This document shows positions 36,980 to 46,330 of a stretch of 64,000 bases of DNA, in pieces. Origin of the DNA: Candidatus Neomarinimicrobiota bacterium (lineage in GTDB: Bacteria > Fidelibacterota > UBA8477 > JABMPR01); assembly GCA_016784545.1 (NCBI GenBank), contig JADHUM010000008.1, positions 1 to 64,000 on the forward strand. The letters are read 5' to 3'. The notes below the pieces were generated by a model. The model saw only the letters and a program-made list of their open reading frames with translations, did not search any database and was not told where the DNA came from. Made by a program: the position numbers and the translations under genes. Numbering within the stretch: position 1 is the stretch's first letter; each line of letters starts with the position of its first letter.

Positions 36980-37291
36980 TTAGTCACCTGTTCCTTTCAG
37001 GGGGAGCATGTTCTCCAGGTATAGGATGTATGCTTTTAGAGCTGCTTTACCCGATGTTGTGAGACTGTAAACACTCACAGGTTTACGTTTAACAAAGGAT
37101 TTCTCAACTTCAAGATATCCGGCATCTTCAAGTTTGCGCATATGTACACTGAGATTTCCGTCTGTGGCCCCCACTGATTTCTTTATCATTGAAAAACTGG
37201 CGGAACCCATTGTATGCAGCGCTGCAATAACCGCCAGACGTATCCGTGAATGGATCAGGTCATCAATCTGTTGATAGTCAAAATCAGTCAT
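36980..37291 (-). CDS. Winged-helix transcriptional regulator (MarR/ArsR-like, HTH_34 type)
   Basis: 103 residues, a single winged helix-turn-helix: IDDLIHSRIRLAVIAAL, then FSMIKKSVGATDGNLSVHMRKLEDAGYLEV, then the wing K-R-K-P-V-S-V-Y-S-L-T-T-S-G. This matches the small single-domain regulators often paired with a membrane protein of unknown function. It lies 2 bases after such a membrane gene and touches the TonB receptor start. The dyad at 37919-37941 upstream of the operon is a candidate binding site. Confidence 0.83.
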   Translation of the reverse strand: MTDFDYQQIDDLIHSRIRLAVIAALHTMGSASFSMIKKSVGATDGNLSVHMRKLEDAGYLEVEKSFVKRKPVSVYSLTTSGKAALKAYILYLENMLPLKGTGD

Positions 37292-37293
37292 GA

Positions 37294-37899
37294 TTAATCC
37301 TCAGAAAAATGAGATTTCCATTGTCGATTAAAGATAATTCCAGGTACGATTTGCAAGCCTATCATCATGAGGATCATCAGTGTGATGGCTGCAGGACCCT
37401 CAATGAAGAACAAGATGATGGAGCCACCCCACCACGCCAGACCCAAATTACGGACCCACATTTTCCCGGTGATGACTCCCTGGAGAAAGTAGGCAGTCCC
37501 TAACACGGTATACATGACGGCTGACATGTAGTCTAAATTTATGGCACCACTGGCGCCACCGACAAAACCCAGAATGGTCATTGACAGTAATACGGCGATC
37601 CAAATGGAACCAATAACCTTCCTGATGAGGGGATTTCCTATAGTTTGTTTTTCCCGTTTTCTATCATAGGACATCATATATATCCATCCGAGACTGACTA
37701 TAAATACATAAGCCCAACCTACGTATTGTGACATCTGGAACTGGTCCAGGATGAAGGAAAGCAAGCCAGCCAGCAGAATCAGAATGCCCCAGACGATGAA
37801 TCCCATCCCGTTGTCAGCCAATACTTTCTGGCTATCATCCATGATTGATTTTATAAAATCGAGTTGTGCTTGTGGATCCTGTGCATTCTTTTTGATCAT
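37294..37899 (-). CDS. Multi-pass membrane protein paired with winged-helix regulator
   Basis: 201 residues. A charged N-terminus (QLDFIKSIMDDSQKVL) is followed by about six hydrophobic helices arranged in pairs. A GAGGAG Shine-Dalgarno precedes the ATG. I do not recognise a named domain. Such proteins commonly sit before single-domain winged-helix regulators in FCB and related genomes, where they may sense a membrane state. It is first in the operon leading to TonB receptor 2. Confidence 0.7.
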   Translation of the reverse strand: MIKKNAQDPQAQLDFIKSIMDDSQKVLADNGMGFIVWGILILLAGLLSFILDQFQMSQYVGWAYVFIVSLGWIYMMSYDRKREKQTIGNPLIRKVIGSIWIAVLLSMTILGFVGGASGAINLDYMSAVMYTVLGTAYFLQGVITGKMWVRNLGLAWWGGSIILFFIEGPAAITLMILMMIGLQIVPGIIFNRQWKSHFSED

Positions 37900-37918
37900 A
37901 TACTCCTCGCTTGTTGAT

Positions 37919-37941
37919 AAAGTACTTTAAAAAACAAAGTA
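37919..37941. promoter_or_regulatory. Candidate operator of the winged-helix regulator
   Basis: AAAGTACTTT is a perfect 10-bp palindrome at 37919-37928, and AAAGTA recurs at 37936-37941, forming TACTTT-N7-AAAGTA. It lies in the short divergent gap, 20 bases before the membrane-protein start, where autoregulation would act. Confidence 0.45.
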
Positions 37942-38035
37942 AGATATAATTTATTCTCCAGATGTCAACATTTTGATAATATTTCTTGCTTCGCAGTTTC
38001 TAGATGAGCAGGTTATGGGAAAGGAGTTCCGACAT

Positions 38036-38890
38036 ATGTTTCAAAATGATCTACTCAAGGGAAAAACTATTTTTATCACAGGTGGAGGAACGGGTCTGGG
38101 GAAATCCATGGCTCTCCGATTCCTTGAACTGGGAGCCAATGTTGTTATTGCCAGCCGTAGATTAGAAGTCCTGGAAGCTGCAGCACGCGAGCTGATGTTG
38201 GCTACTGGAGGTGAAGTCCTTCCCATTGCCCTGGATGTCCGTGACTACAAAGCCGTGGAATCTGCTCTGGAACAATCCCTGAAACACTTTGGATCCATTG
38301 ATATCCTTCTGAATAATGCTGCTGGAAATTTTGTGAGTCCCACGGAAGCTTTGAGTCACAAAGCTTTCGATGTTATCACTGATATTGTATTAAAAGGATC
38401 ATACAATACCACTCTGGCTTTTGGTAAACACTGGATCATGTCCAGACAACCCGCCCGGGTATTGAATATCGTCACGACCTACGCCACAACAGGTTCAGGC
38501 TACGTGGTACCATCCGCTATTGCCAAAGCAGGCGTTCAAACCTTGACGAAAAGTTTGGCTGTGGAGTGGGCCAAGTATGGGATTACCATGAATGCCATTG
38601 CTCCAGGGCCATTTCCTACTGAGGGGGCCTGGGATCGACTCCTTCCACCAGGTCTGGAAGCGACGTTCATAGATCGAATACCTCTGAAGCGCGTTGGTGA
38701 ACATATTGAGTTGGCCAATCTGGCAGCCTATCTGGTTTCAGATCAGTCTCAATATATCAATGGTGAGGTCATTACCATTGATGGCGGAGAATGGCTAAAA
38801 GGAGCAGGTGAATTCAACTTTCTTGATGTACTTTCTCCTGCTGAGTGGAAGGCTATGGAATTGCAGGTCAGAAAAGCCAATAAGAAGTAA
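38036..38890 (+). CDS. SDR-family oxidoreductase, 2,4-dienoyl-CoA reductase-like
   Basis: 284 residues. Rossmann fold with the glycine motif TGGGTGLGKSMA (about 17-28), LLNNAAGNF, and the C-terminal INGEVITIDGGEWL. ATG at 38036 has AGGAG at 38022-38026; earlier in-frame starts lack it. The active site is not the usual Y-x-x-x-K: around it the sequence is GYVVPSAIAKAGV, with Ser/Ala where Tyr is expected, as in 2,4-dienoyl-CoA reductases, which do not use the canonical Tyr. It probably reduces unsaturated acyl-CoA with NADPH. It is a single gene, with no fatty-acid oxidation genes beside it. Confidence 0.8.
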   Translation: MFQNDLLKGKTIFITGGGTGLGKSMALRFLELGANVVIASRRLEVLEAAARELMLATGGEVLPIALDVRDYKAVESALEQSLKHFGSIDILLNNAAGNFVSPTEALSHKAFDVITDIVLKGSYNTTLAFGKHWIMSRQPARVLNIVTTYATTGSGYVVPSAIAKAGVQTLTKSLAVEWAKYGITMNAIAPGPFPTEGAWDRLLPPGLEATFIDRIPLKRVGEHIELANLAAYLVSDQSQYINGEVITIDGGEWLKGAGEFNFLDVLSPAEWKAMELQVRKANKK

Positions 38891-38913
38891 TAATAATTTT
38901 GTGGAGGGAAATC

Positions 38914-39408
38914 ATGAATTCATTTTTGAAAATTGCTGTAACCGTATCGATGATAATCCTGTTTCTAGGCTGCGCAGTGACCTATAGACCCATGAATGCC
39001 AGTGGGGGGTATAGTGAAAATAAAATTAATGAAAATACTTTTGAAGTCACCTTCGAAGGAAACCAATACAATGATCTCGATGAAGTGCGGACATATTTGA
39101 CCTTCCGCTGTGCAGAGCTTACGCTTGAGCAGGGGCTCTCCCATTTTCTCATCATCCAGGATGAAAGTTATGAAGAAGTACCAGAAAAAGAGTTTTCAGA
39201 GGCGGACCTGACAATTGAGACCCATACCTCTATGTCAGGGGGTACGAACAATAGTGTGCGGAGTACATTCGGTGCTGAAGCTGTGACGTCCAACCCTATT
39301 GGCAAATTTATTATTATGATGCGCCAGGGACCTGATCCTGTGCACCCCACAGCCAGTATGGATGCACAGCAATTTATTGAGACTAACACCCATTTAATCA
39401 AGCGTTAA
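38914..39408 (+). CDS. CC0125/CC1285-family lipoprotein
   Basis: 164 residues from ATG 38914, with GGAGG at 38902-38906. The signal peptide ends in a lipobox FLGC. The pattern Y-R-P-M-N-x5-G-Y-S-E-N-K-I, then E-V-T-F-E-G-N, then FRCAELTLEQGLSHFLI matches the small lipoprotein family first named in Caulobacter (CC0125/CC1285). Function unknown. It follows the SDR gene by 23 bases and may be cotranscribed with it. Confidence 0.75.
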   Translation: MNSFLKIAVTVSMIILFLGCAVTYRPMNASGGYSENKINENTFEVTFEGNQYNDLDEVRTYLTFRCAELTLEQGLSHFLIIQDESYEEVPEKEFSEADLTIETHTSMSGGTNNSVRSTFGAEAVTSNPIGKFIIMMRQGPDPVHPTASMDAQQFIETNTHLIKR

Positions 39409-39433
39409 GTTCGAATCTCAATCGCTTCACAAG

Positions 39434-41059
39434 TTATACTTCAATCCAAATGGGGGAGGAAACATAAATCCCTGGCCAACGAGATCCATGGCTGCTGATT
39501 TCCAGACGCAAATAGGATTTGCCTGGAATGATGAAATTCTGAGTAATCTCAAATCCATCTAATACCTCTGAATCGTGAAAGAGGAGCGTCTCCTCCCGGG
39601 CCTCAAGGTCTCCAGCGTATAGCGTAACATCCATTGCTACCCCAAACTCCTCCGTACTGAGACCACGATAGCATATTGTGAGGGTCTCATTTTTCTTTGC
39701 ATTGATTGTGTCACCAATTCCATAAGCACTTCCCCCTGATGTGATAGTAAGATCTCCCATGGGACCTGTTGACAGGGCAGTACGACGGTGCTTCATGGCA
39801 TCCACAATGGCTGACGCGTCTAAACTATCGCTCCTGACGATGGTTCTGGATTGAGCAAAAATCTGATCCTCATGGGTCCCCAGTGACCACATAGGTAGAG
39901 TAACATGCCAATTTCTGTTGAAGTTTCCATGACCATCACTCCCGCCATAGACACCCAGTTTGTGACCTCTTAGCAGCGCATCAATCCAGAGTTGTCTTGA
40001 AGTATGAAATGCTGAATAGGCTGGCGTGCCGCATAAAATTTGCACACCATCAAGCTCAGGGTTGTTATGGTCCTGAGATTCCCAGAACCCACGCTTCAGG
40101 AGCACTCGCTGGAACCAGGGGAACTTATAGGCAGTGTGGGCACCTACGGAAACCGTTTGCGGGGAGCGTTGCGCCAACACATCATCGATGCTCAACTGAG
40201 ACTTGAGCTGAGGCCAGTCTTCACCACTGTCGCCACTTCCTGGGAAATAGACCGGATCATTAAAATGCAGGAAGTGAACCGTAGCACCTCTGGCGTTGGC
40301 GACACTGATCTCTTCTCCAGGGATAATGGTGAGCTGGTTTTCTTTATTTAATGTTGTGATATGTTCACGACTTTGATTCCATTTTTCCAACTCAGGATCA
40401 TTCTTTAAATAGTCATCAGGTTGATCATCAAGATCGTAGGAGTGATCGGTAGCGGTGATGAAATTCAATCCCAATAGCTGGGCTGCTTTTCGGGTCTGTT
40501 CCAGTGATGCCCCAAATTCTATCTGATCATTGGTCAGCGAACTGTGGAGATGGGTATCACCTGCTTGCCAACCAGTTAGTTTTGGTAAACCCTCCTTGGC
40601 GATGGTAACTCGAAGCGGTGTCTTTTTTGTTCCTCGGTAATTATCTAACTGAAGTCGGCGTTGCTTTCCCGAAATGGAGTAGGTCAATGTGGGATTTATT
40701 TCGACTTCACCGCAGGGAAGATCGCAGTCGCTGAAGGAAAATTCAAAATCAATCTGTCTATCCTTGGAGTTTTGGTCCAGGGTCCAGTTCCTGGTGTAAA
40801 GTATTCGATTATTTTGAGAAACCTCGATCTCAACAGATCCCAGGTGGACGGGATAGAGGTGGGCATCCTTGACCACCAGAAAAATGCATAGATTTTGACC
40901 TGGTTCCAGCCGCCAGGGAGTATCAAAAATAAGCTCAGGCTCCTGTTTGAAATAGCGACTAAAGGGAATTCTAAATCTAAAGTGTGTTTCGGCATATAAA
41001 CCGATAAGGGGTACCATTTCCAGTAATTTATCAGAGATGATATTGTAAGTATTTTCCAT
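39434..41059 (-). CDS. PHP-domain metallohydrolase, CehA/McbA-like
   Basis: 541 residues. An N-terminal beta domain (about 1-160) is followed by a PHP-type metal site: GDTHLHSSL, ATDHSYD, IPGEEIS, HFLHF, and later G-G-S-D-G-H. These His/Asp/Glu clusters match CehA/McbA-like phosphoesterases or esterases. No signal peptide is visible, so it is probably cytoplasmic. The C-terminal domain is again beta-rich and contains Y-R-G-L-S-T-E-E-F-G. Substrate unknown. It is convergent with the lipoprotein gene and divergent from efp. Confidence 0.75.
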   Translation of the reverse strand: MENTYNIISDKLLEMVPLIGLYAETHFRFRIPFSRYFKQEPELIFDTPWRLEPGQNLCIFLVVKDAHLYPVHLGSVEIEVSQNNRILYTRNWTLDQNSKDRQIDFEFSFSDCDLPCGEVEINPTLTYSISGKQRRLQLDNYRGTKKTPLRVTIAKEGLPKLTGWQAGDTHLHSSLTNDQIEFGASLEQTRKAAQLLGLNFITATDHSYDLDDQPDDYLKNDPELEKWNQSREHITTLNKENQLTIIPGEEISVANARGATVHFLHFNDPVYFPGSGDSGEDWPQLKSQLSIDDVLAQRSPQTVSVGAHTAYKFPWFQRVLLKRGFWESQDHNNPELDGVQILCGTPAYSAFHTSRQLWIDALLRGHKLGVYGGSDGHGNFNRNWHVTLPMWSLGTHEDQIFAQSRTIVRSDSLDASAIVDAMKHRRTALSTGPMGDLTITSGGSAYGIGDTINAKKNETLTICYRGLSTEEFGVAMDVTLYAGDLEAREETLLFHDSEVLDGFEITQNFIIPGKSYLRLEISSHGSRWPGIYVSSPIWIEV

Positions 41060-41102
41060 TGACTATTAATAGGAATCATAACGCAGGAAGGCAAGGGGAA
41101 AA

Positions 41103-41130
41103 GAATTATGAATGGTGAATTATGAATGGT
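41103..41130. repeat. Two tandem copies of GAATTATGAATGGT
   Basis: Perfect 14-base repeat (twice seven) in the gap upstream of efp, followed by a G-rich stretch to about 41200. No coding potential is seen. Confidence 0.85.
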
Positions 41131-41289
41131 GGGTGATGTGTGGTGAAAGAGTAAGGATTTGGTGGGGAATGTGGGGAGATAGAAGGGGATTAGATTTTTC
41201 TGAGGGGAGTCGGTTCCGATAAAAAGTTTGCCATGATTTCAGCCCCCGGTTAACTTCGCGCCACTTAAGAAGGAGTCTGGTAACTTATT

Positions 41290-41853
41290 ATGGGTAGTAC
41301 ATCCGATATAAAAAACAATCTGGTAATGGAATTCAATGGCAATCTTTGGAAAGTAGTTGAATTTCTTCATGTTAAACCTGGCAAGGGTAATGCTTTTGTC
41401 AGAACGAAATTAAAGAAAATACCAGGCGGCCAAGTCATTGAACAGACCTTTCGATCAGGTGAAAAAATAGACGATGTCAAATTGCTGGCCAATGAAATGA
41501 CCTATCTATATTCTGATGAATCTCACTACCATATCATGGATAATGAGACCTATGAACAAATCGCCATTGACGCTGAGTTGATGGAATCAGTCAAAGACTA
41601 TCTAAAAGAAAATGACATCATCAAGGTCTTGTTTAGAGATGATACTCCTGTTGATGTTGAAGTTGCTCCCCATGTAGTTCTTGAAATCAAGGAGACTGAT
41701 CCTGGTCTGCGAGGGGATACAGCTACAGGTGGTTCTAAACCGGCTTTTCTTGAGACAGGTTTGAAAGTAACAGTACCACTCTTTCTAAATATTGGCGACA
41801 AAGTCAAAGTTGACACTCGCACGGGGGATTATCTGGAACGCGTGAGGGCTTAG
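41290..41853 (+). CDS. efp: Elongation factor P
   Basis: 187 residues, typical length. It relieves ribosome stalling at polyproline. Lys32 in KPGKGNAF sits at the position that is modified in many bacteria; no EpmA-type gene is in the window. KOW-like domain 1, then two OB folds with the C-terminal D-T-R-T-G-D-Y. ATG at 41290 matches the family start; AAGGAG at 41270-41275 is farther than usual (about 14 bases). It is first in an operon with accB and accC. Confidence 0.96.
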   Translation: MGSTSDIKNNLVMEFNGNLWKVVEFLHVKPGKGNAFVRTKLKKIPGGQVIEQTFRSGEKIDDVKLLANEMTYLYSDESHYHIMDNETYEQIAIDAELMESVKDYLKENDIIKVLFRDDTPVDVEVAPHVVLEIKETDPGLRGDTATGGSKPAFLETGLKVTVPLFLNIGDKVKVDTRTGDYLERVRA

Positions 41854-41866
41854 GAGAAAATTTATT

Positions 41867-42316
41867 TTGAATACTAAAGACATAGAACAACTCATCGAAT
41901 TGCTGGAAAAATCTACCATATCAGAAATTGAAGTTGGCAGATGGGGCAACAAAATTCGCGTTTCCAGGCAGGGTGGGAATATGGTGGTTCAAAACTCTGG
42001 GATGGCACAGGCACCTATACAATCCGTCGCTGATGCACAGGCTCCCGATGACTCAACAGATAGTGAGAGCTCACTCCAGGGCGTGGCGATTAAGTCCCCC
42101 ATGGTAGGTACTTTTTATCGGTCTCCTTCGCCTGATGTAGACGCCTTTGTCAAAGTTGGCGATCATGTCAAAAAAGGCGATACGCTGTGTATCATTGAAG
42201 CCATGAAAATCATGAATGAGGTGGAAGCGGAAATATCTGGCGTTATTCTTGATGTCCAGATTGAAAATGCCCAACCCGTTGAATATGGCCAGACTCTTTT
42301 TCTCATAGAACCTTGA
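41867..42316 (+). CDS. accB: Biotin carboxyl carrier protein of acetyl-CoA carboxylase
   Basis: 149 residues. It carries biotin between the carboxylase and transferase halves in fatty-acid synthesis. The biotinylated Lys is Lys114 in EAMKIMNE. A linker rich in Ala, Gln, Ser and Asp joins the N-terminal helix to the lipoyl-like domain. The start is TTG at 41867, since no ATG or GTG fits and AGGAG lies just upstream, overlapping the efp end. accC follows after 9 bases. Confidence 0.95.
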   Translation: MNTKDIEQLIELLEKSTISEIEVGRWGNKIRVSRQGGNMVVQNSGMAQAPIQSVADAQAPDDSTDSESSLQGVAIKSPMVGTFYRSPSPDVDAFVKVGDHVKKGDTLCIIEAMKIMNEVEAEISGVILDVQIENAQPVEYGQTLFLIEP

Positions 42317-42325
42317 TAAAAAATT

Positions 42326-43684
42326 ATGTATAAAAAAATACTCATCGCCAACCGTGGTGAAATAGCACTACGCGTGATTCGAGCCTGTCGCGAAATGGGC
42401 ATTAAAAGCGTGGCTGTTTATTCAGAAGCTGATGAACTCTCCCTCCACACAAAATTTGCTGATGAGGCCGTATGTATTGGTCCAGGACCTTCAAATCTTA
42501 GTTATTTGAATACCCAGGCCATTCTCACTGCTGCGGAAGTAACCAATGCTGATGCTATTCATCCTGGATATGGTTTCCTTGCTGAAAGCGCTGATTTTGC
42601 CAATATGTGCAAGAAACACAATATCGATTTTATCGGGCCAGATGGCGATATGATCAACGCCATGGGTGATAAGGCCTCTGCCAAAGAGACCATGAAAGCT
42701 GCTGGAGTTCCTGTAATTCCCGGGAGCGAGGGAATCTTAAGCTCTGCCGGCGAAGCTCGAGATTTGGCTGATGAAATGGGCTATCCTGTTATCCTCAAGG
42801 CCACAGCTGGTGGTGGCGGTCGTGGAATGCGGGTGGTCTACAGATCTGAAGATGTTGCTAAATTTTATGGGATGGCTCAGGCAGAATCTGGCACTGCATT
42901 TGGCAACGATGGATTATATCTGGAAAAATATATTGAAAATCCACGTCATATTGAGGTCCAGCTCCTAGGTGATTCACATGGCAATGTGTATTCCCTGGGT
43001 GAACGAGAATGCTCTATCCAAAGACGGCATCAAAAATTAATGGAAGAATCTCCATCACCTGTGGTCTCTGAAGCATTACGACGGGAAATGGGTGAAGCTG
43101 CCGTAGCTGGTGCAAAACGTGTAAACTACATAGGTGCTGGCACCATTGAATTTTTGCTGGATAAGCATGGTAAATTTTATTTTATGGAAATGAACACCCG
43201 AATCCAGGTTGAACATACTGTTTCAGAAGAAGTGACGGGGATTGACATCGTCAAAGAGCAAATCGCCTGCCATGCTGGTGGGAAATTACCAGACTTCCTG
43301 AAGACCATGAAATTGAGGGGACACTCCATTGAGTGTCGCATTAATGCTGAAGACCCAGCCATGAATTTCAGGCCGTCTCCCTTATTAATAAAAAGTGTTC
43401 ACTTCCCAGGTGGTCGTGGAATTCGTGTAGACAGCCACATTTATAGCGGGTATCAGATTCCACCTCATTATGATTCCATGCTGGCGAAGTTGGTGGTTCA
43501 CGGGCGCGATCGAAAAGAAGCAATTGAGCGAATGATTGGAGCCCTGAAAGAATTCATTATTGAAGGTCCCAAGACAACCATCCCTTTCCACATTCAATTA
43601 CTGGAGAATGACCGGATTCGGGAAGGTAATTTTGACACACACTTTCTGGAGTCATTTAAGTTTGATCCGAGTCGTGAGCATTGA
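42326..43684 (+). CDS. accC: Biotin carboxylase subunit of acetyl-CoA carboxylase
   Basis: 452 residues. ATP-grasp enzyme that carboxylates biotin on Acc[20 protein letters not shown] starts the pre-ATP-grasp domain; the glycine loop [34 protein letters not shown] and the C-terminal domain are all present. It is last in the efp-accB-accC operon, followed by a terminator. Confidence 0.97.
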   Translation: MYKKILIANRGEIALRVIRACREMGIKSVAVYSEADELSLHTKFADEAVCIGPGPSNLSYLNTQAILTAAEVTNADAIHPGYGFLAESADFANMCKKHNIDFIGPDGDMINAMGDKASAKETMKAAGVPVIPGSEGILSSAGEARDLADEMGYPVILKATAGGGGRGMRVVYRSEDVAKFYGMAQAESGTAFGNDGLYLEKYIENPRHIEVQLLGDSHGNVYSLGERECSIQRRHQKLMEESPSPVVSEALRREMGEAAVAGAKRVNYIGAGTIEFLLDKHGKFYFMEMNTRIQVEHTVSEEVTGIDIVKEQIACHAGGKLPDFLKTMKLRGHSIECRINAEDPAMNFRPSPLLIKSVHFPGGRGIRVDSHIYSGYQIPPHYDSMLAKLVVHGRDRKEAIERMIGALKEFIIEGPKTTIPFHIQLLENDRIREGNFDTHFLESFKFDPSREH

Positions 43685-43717
43685 CTTTGAATCACGAATT
43701 TATCTAGATATTATTGT

Positions 43718-43750
43718 CCCGTCTTGAATCATAGATTCGGCGGGATTTTT
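43718..43750 (+). terminator. Rho-independent terminator after accC
   Basis: CCCG...GAATC pairs with GATTC...CGGG around an ATA loop, with a small bulge between the arms, and is followed by ATTTTT. Confidence 0.75.
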
Positions 43751-43818
43751 GCTGTTTAGGCAGGGCCAGTTAATTTTGAAAAGTTTTATAGGATTATTAT
43801 GATCGAGGAGAGACAGAT

Positions 43819-44196
43819 ATGAATGTACCAGCAGAACTCAAATACACCAGCGACCACGAATGGATTCGTGTTGAAGGTGATTCTGCCACAATTGGTATAA
43901 CAGACTATGCCCAGGGCGAGCTTGGTGATGTTGTTTTTGTTGAACTACCAGGTGTTGACGAAGAATATGAAAAGGGCGATGTGGCTGCAACCATCGAAGC
44001 TGTAAAAACGGTGGCTGATGTGTTTCTACCGCTTGGTGGGAGTATTGAGGCTGTGAATGAGAAGCTTGATGACACCTCTGAATTGATTAATCAGGATGCT
44101 TATGGAGAGGGTTGGATTCTCAAAATTAAGATGAATGATACCTCCCAATTAGATGGCTGTATGACAGCTGAGGAATACATCGCCAGTATTTCCTGA
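43819..44196 (+). CDS. gcvH: Glycine cleavage system H protein
   Basis: 125 residues. Lipoyl-carrier of the glycine cleavage complex; the lipoylated Lys is Lys63 in IEAVKTVAD. Conserved SDHEWIRVEG at the start and a GEGWILKIK segment near the end. GAGGAG precedes the ATG. No glycine riboswitch is recognisable in the 134-base gap upstream. gcvPA follows after 10 bases. Confidence 0.96.
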   Translation: MNVPAELKYTSDHEWIRVEGDSATIGITDYAQGELGDVVFVELPGVDEEYEKGDVAATIEAVKTVADVFLPLGGSIEAVNEKLDDTSELINQDAYGEGWILKIKMNDTSQLDGCMTAEEYIASIS

Positions 44197-44206
44197 TAGG
44201 ACGAAT

Positions 44207-45550
44207 ATGCACCACTATATACCCAACACGGAAGAAGAACAGCTAAAGATGCTGAAAGAGGTGGGTATCGCCTCCTTTGAAGAGCTTTTAGATGCTATTC
44301 CCAAAGCCCTGCGTTTCAAAGGTGATCTTCCATTACCTCCAGCAAAATCTGAAATTGAACATAAAAAAGATGTGCTGCAGATTCTCTCGCAAGATGCAAG
44401 TACGGCTTCCCATGTTTCGTTTCTGGGGGGTGGTAGCTATGATCACTTTATTCCCCATGTTGTAGATGTTCTCATCAGTCGCTCAGAGTTTTACACAGCT
44501 TATACACCCTACCAGGCAGAAGTATCTCAGGGTACCCTGCAGGCTATGTATGAATATCAATCCATGATCTGTGAACTTACAGGCATGGATTTGGCTAATT
44601 CCTCAATGTATGATGGTGCAAGTGCCATGGCTGAGGCCTGTCTATTAGCTGCCCGTCATACCCGGCGTAAAAAAATCTTGATCTCAAAAAGTGTGAATCC
44701 GGTTTACATCGATGTAGCAATAACCTACGCCCACTATCAAGGACTGGAATTCGAGTTTGTGGATATGGATGAAGGTGTAACTTCTCTTCAATCACTGTCT
44801 GCTCAACTGAATGCTGATATTGCAGGTGTTGTGATTCAGAATCCCAATTTTTATGGTGGACTGGAAGATCTGGCAGCCATCAAGGATAGCATTGAGGATA
44901 AAAAGATTCAGCTTATTGCAGTGGTTAATCCCATCAGTCTGAATCTCCTGGAAGCTCCTGGAAAGCAGGGGGTTGATATTGCAGTGGGTGAGGGACAATC
45001 TCTGGGCAATCACCTCAGTTTTGGTGGTCCATATCTGGGGTTTATGGCTGTGAAGGAACCCCTTATTCGCAAGGTCCCTGGTCGTATTGCTGGTGAAAGT
45101 GTAGATGTTCACGGAAATCGTGCCTTTGTCATGGTGCTCCGTACCAGAGAGCAGGATATCCGCCGCGAAAAAGCCACTTCAAATATTTGTACGAACCAAG
45201 GATTGAATGCCCTGGCAGCCTGTATCTACATGTCCACTCTGGGTAAAAATGGAATGAAGAGAGTCGCTGAGCTCAGCACACAGAAAGCCCACTATCTGGC
45301 TGAAGCAATCAATGATCTTGATGGCTATTCACTCAAGACAAAATACTTTTTTAATGAATTTGTCATCGAGGTCCCCGGGACTGCCAGGGCTTTGGTCTCG
45401 GCAGCTACAAAAGCTGGATTTTTTCCAGGAATTGCTTTGAGTCAATTTGAAAAGAATTCAGAGGACCAACTGCTCGTGGCCGTAACAGAAAAACGCAGCA
45501 AGTCTGAAATGGATAATTTGATAACCTTCTTGAAAGGATACTCAGTTTGA
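44207..45550 (+). CDS. gcvPA: Glycine dehydrogenase (decarboxylating) subunit 1
   Basis: 447 residues, the N-terminal half type of the two-subunit P protein. Conserved HYIPNTEEE start, SFLGGGSYDHFIP, AVGEGQSLGNHLSFGGPYLGF and the R-T-R-E-Q-D-I-R-R-E-K-A-T-S-N-I-C-T-N region. In this enzyme the PLP-binding Lys is on subunit 2 (GcvPB), which is not next door: the following gene is a GGGP synthase homologue. gcvPB and gcvT must be elsewhere for a working complex. Confidence 0.95.
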   Translation: MHHYIPNTEEEQLKMLKEVGIASFEELLDAIPKALRFKGDLPLPPAKSEIEHKKDVLQILSQDASTASHVSFLGGGSYDHFIPHVVDVLISRSEFYTAYTPYQAEVSQGTLQAMYEYQSMICELTGMDLANSSMYDGASAMAEACLLAARHTRRKKILISKSVNPVYIDVAITYAHYQGLEFEFVDMDEGVTSLQSLSAQLNADIAGVVIQNPNFYGGLEDLAAIKDSIEDKKIQLIAVVNPISLNLLEAPGKQGVDIAVGEGQSLGNHLSFGGPYLGFMAVKEPLIRKVPGRIAGESVDVHGNRAFVMVLRTREQDIRREKATSNICTNQGLNALAACIYMSTLGKNGMKRVAELSTQKAHYLAEAINDLDGYSLKTKYFFNEFVIEVPGTARALVSAATKAGFFPGIALSQFEKNSEDQLLVAVTEKRSKSEMDNLITFLKGYSV

Positions 45551-46290
45551 GCGTCTATGAACAAATGCTCGCCATCAGGGACTCAAAAGGGGCAGGCTAT
45601 CTTGTGCTTGTTGATCCTGATCGTTGGGCTTTAGATGAAGTAGAAGTTTTTATAAAGAAGATTAATGATTCCGGTGCAGATGGTATCATGGTGGGCAGTT
45701 CGCTTATTCTCGGTGAAGGTGCTCAGCGCAAAATGAAACGGATTCAGGAAACTGCCACTTTGCCTGTTATTCTCTTTCCCGGCAATGTCAACCAACTGAC
45801 GCCCCACGTGGATGCAGTATTTTTTCTATCGGTTATCAGTGGTCGTAATCCTCAGTTCCTTATTGGGGACCAGGTTCAGGCAGCACCTGTGGTGCGAGAA
45901 CTTGGTATTGAACCCATGGCGACCGCCTATATGCTAATTGAGAGCGGTAGCGTCACCACGGCTGAGTTTGTCAGCGGCTCGATTCCCATCCCCAGAGATA
46001 AGGATGAGATTGCCATCGCTCATGCCCTGGCAGCTGACTATCTGGGATTCAAATTCATCTATCTGGAGGCGGGAAGTGGTGCCCAATATTCCATAACCCC
46101 TCGTATGGTAAAAGCTGTCAGCAGTTATACCAATGTCCCTGTTATTGTAGGTGGGGGTATCCACACGCCAGAAGTCGCAGGAGCGCTTGTGAAAGCTGGT
46201 GCTTCATTTGTGGTCACAGGCAATGTGCTTGAAGACCCCAAAAAATCGCATCTCATGAAAGCCTTCGCCCAAGCCATACATAATAGCTAG
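45547..46290 (+). CDS. Geranylgeranylglyceryl/heptaprenylglyceryl phosphate synthase family protein
   Basis: 247 residues, TIM-barrel of the GGGP synthase/PcrB family. It joins a polyprenyl diphosphate to glycerol 1-phosphate in the first step of ether lipid synthesis. Typical segments: L-V-D-P-D-R near the start, DGIMVGSSL, FPGNVNQLTPHVDAVFFLS, YLEAGSGA, IVGGGIHTPE and the phosphate loop VTGNVLEDP. Start TTG 45547 overlaps the gcvPA stop (TTGA) after AAGGA. In FCB bacteria this family is known, but its lipid product is poorly understood. No G1P dehydrogenase or second prenyltransferase is in the window. Confidence 0.9.
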   Translation: MSVYEQMLAIRDSKGAGYLVLVDPDRWALDEVEVFIKKINDSGADGIMVGSSLILGEGAQRKMKRIQETATLPVILFPGNVNQLTPHVDAVFFLSVISGRNPQFLIGDQVQAAPVVRELGIEPMATAYMLIESGSVTTAEFVSGSIPIPRDKDEIAIAHALAADYLGFKFIYLEAGSGAQYSITPRMVKAVSSYTNVPVIVGGGIHTPEVAGALVKAGASFVVTGNVLEDPKKSHLMKAFAQAIHNS

Positions 46291-46330
46291 TTTAGCTCAC
46301 TTTTGTGACATGATGAGGTGATCCATACCT

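Noticed and set aside
39406-39425. GTTCGAATC, second T-loop-like string
   Set aside because: It lies at the stop of the lipoprotein gene and no cloverleaf can be drawn around it.
43685-43818. Glycine riboswitch upstream of gcvH
   Set aside because: The gap is short, half of it is the accC terminator, and no paired aptamer structure is recognisable.
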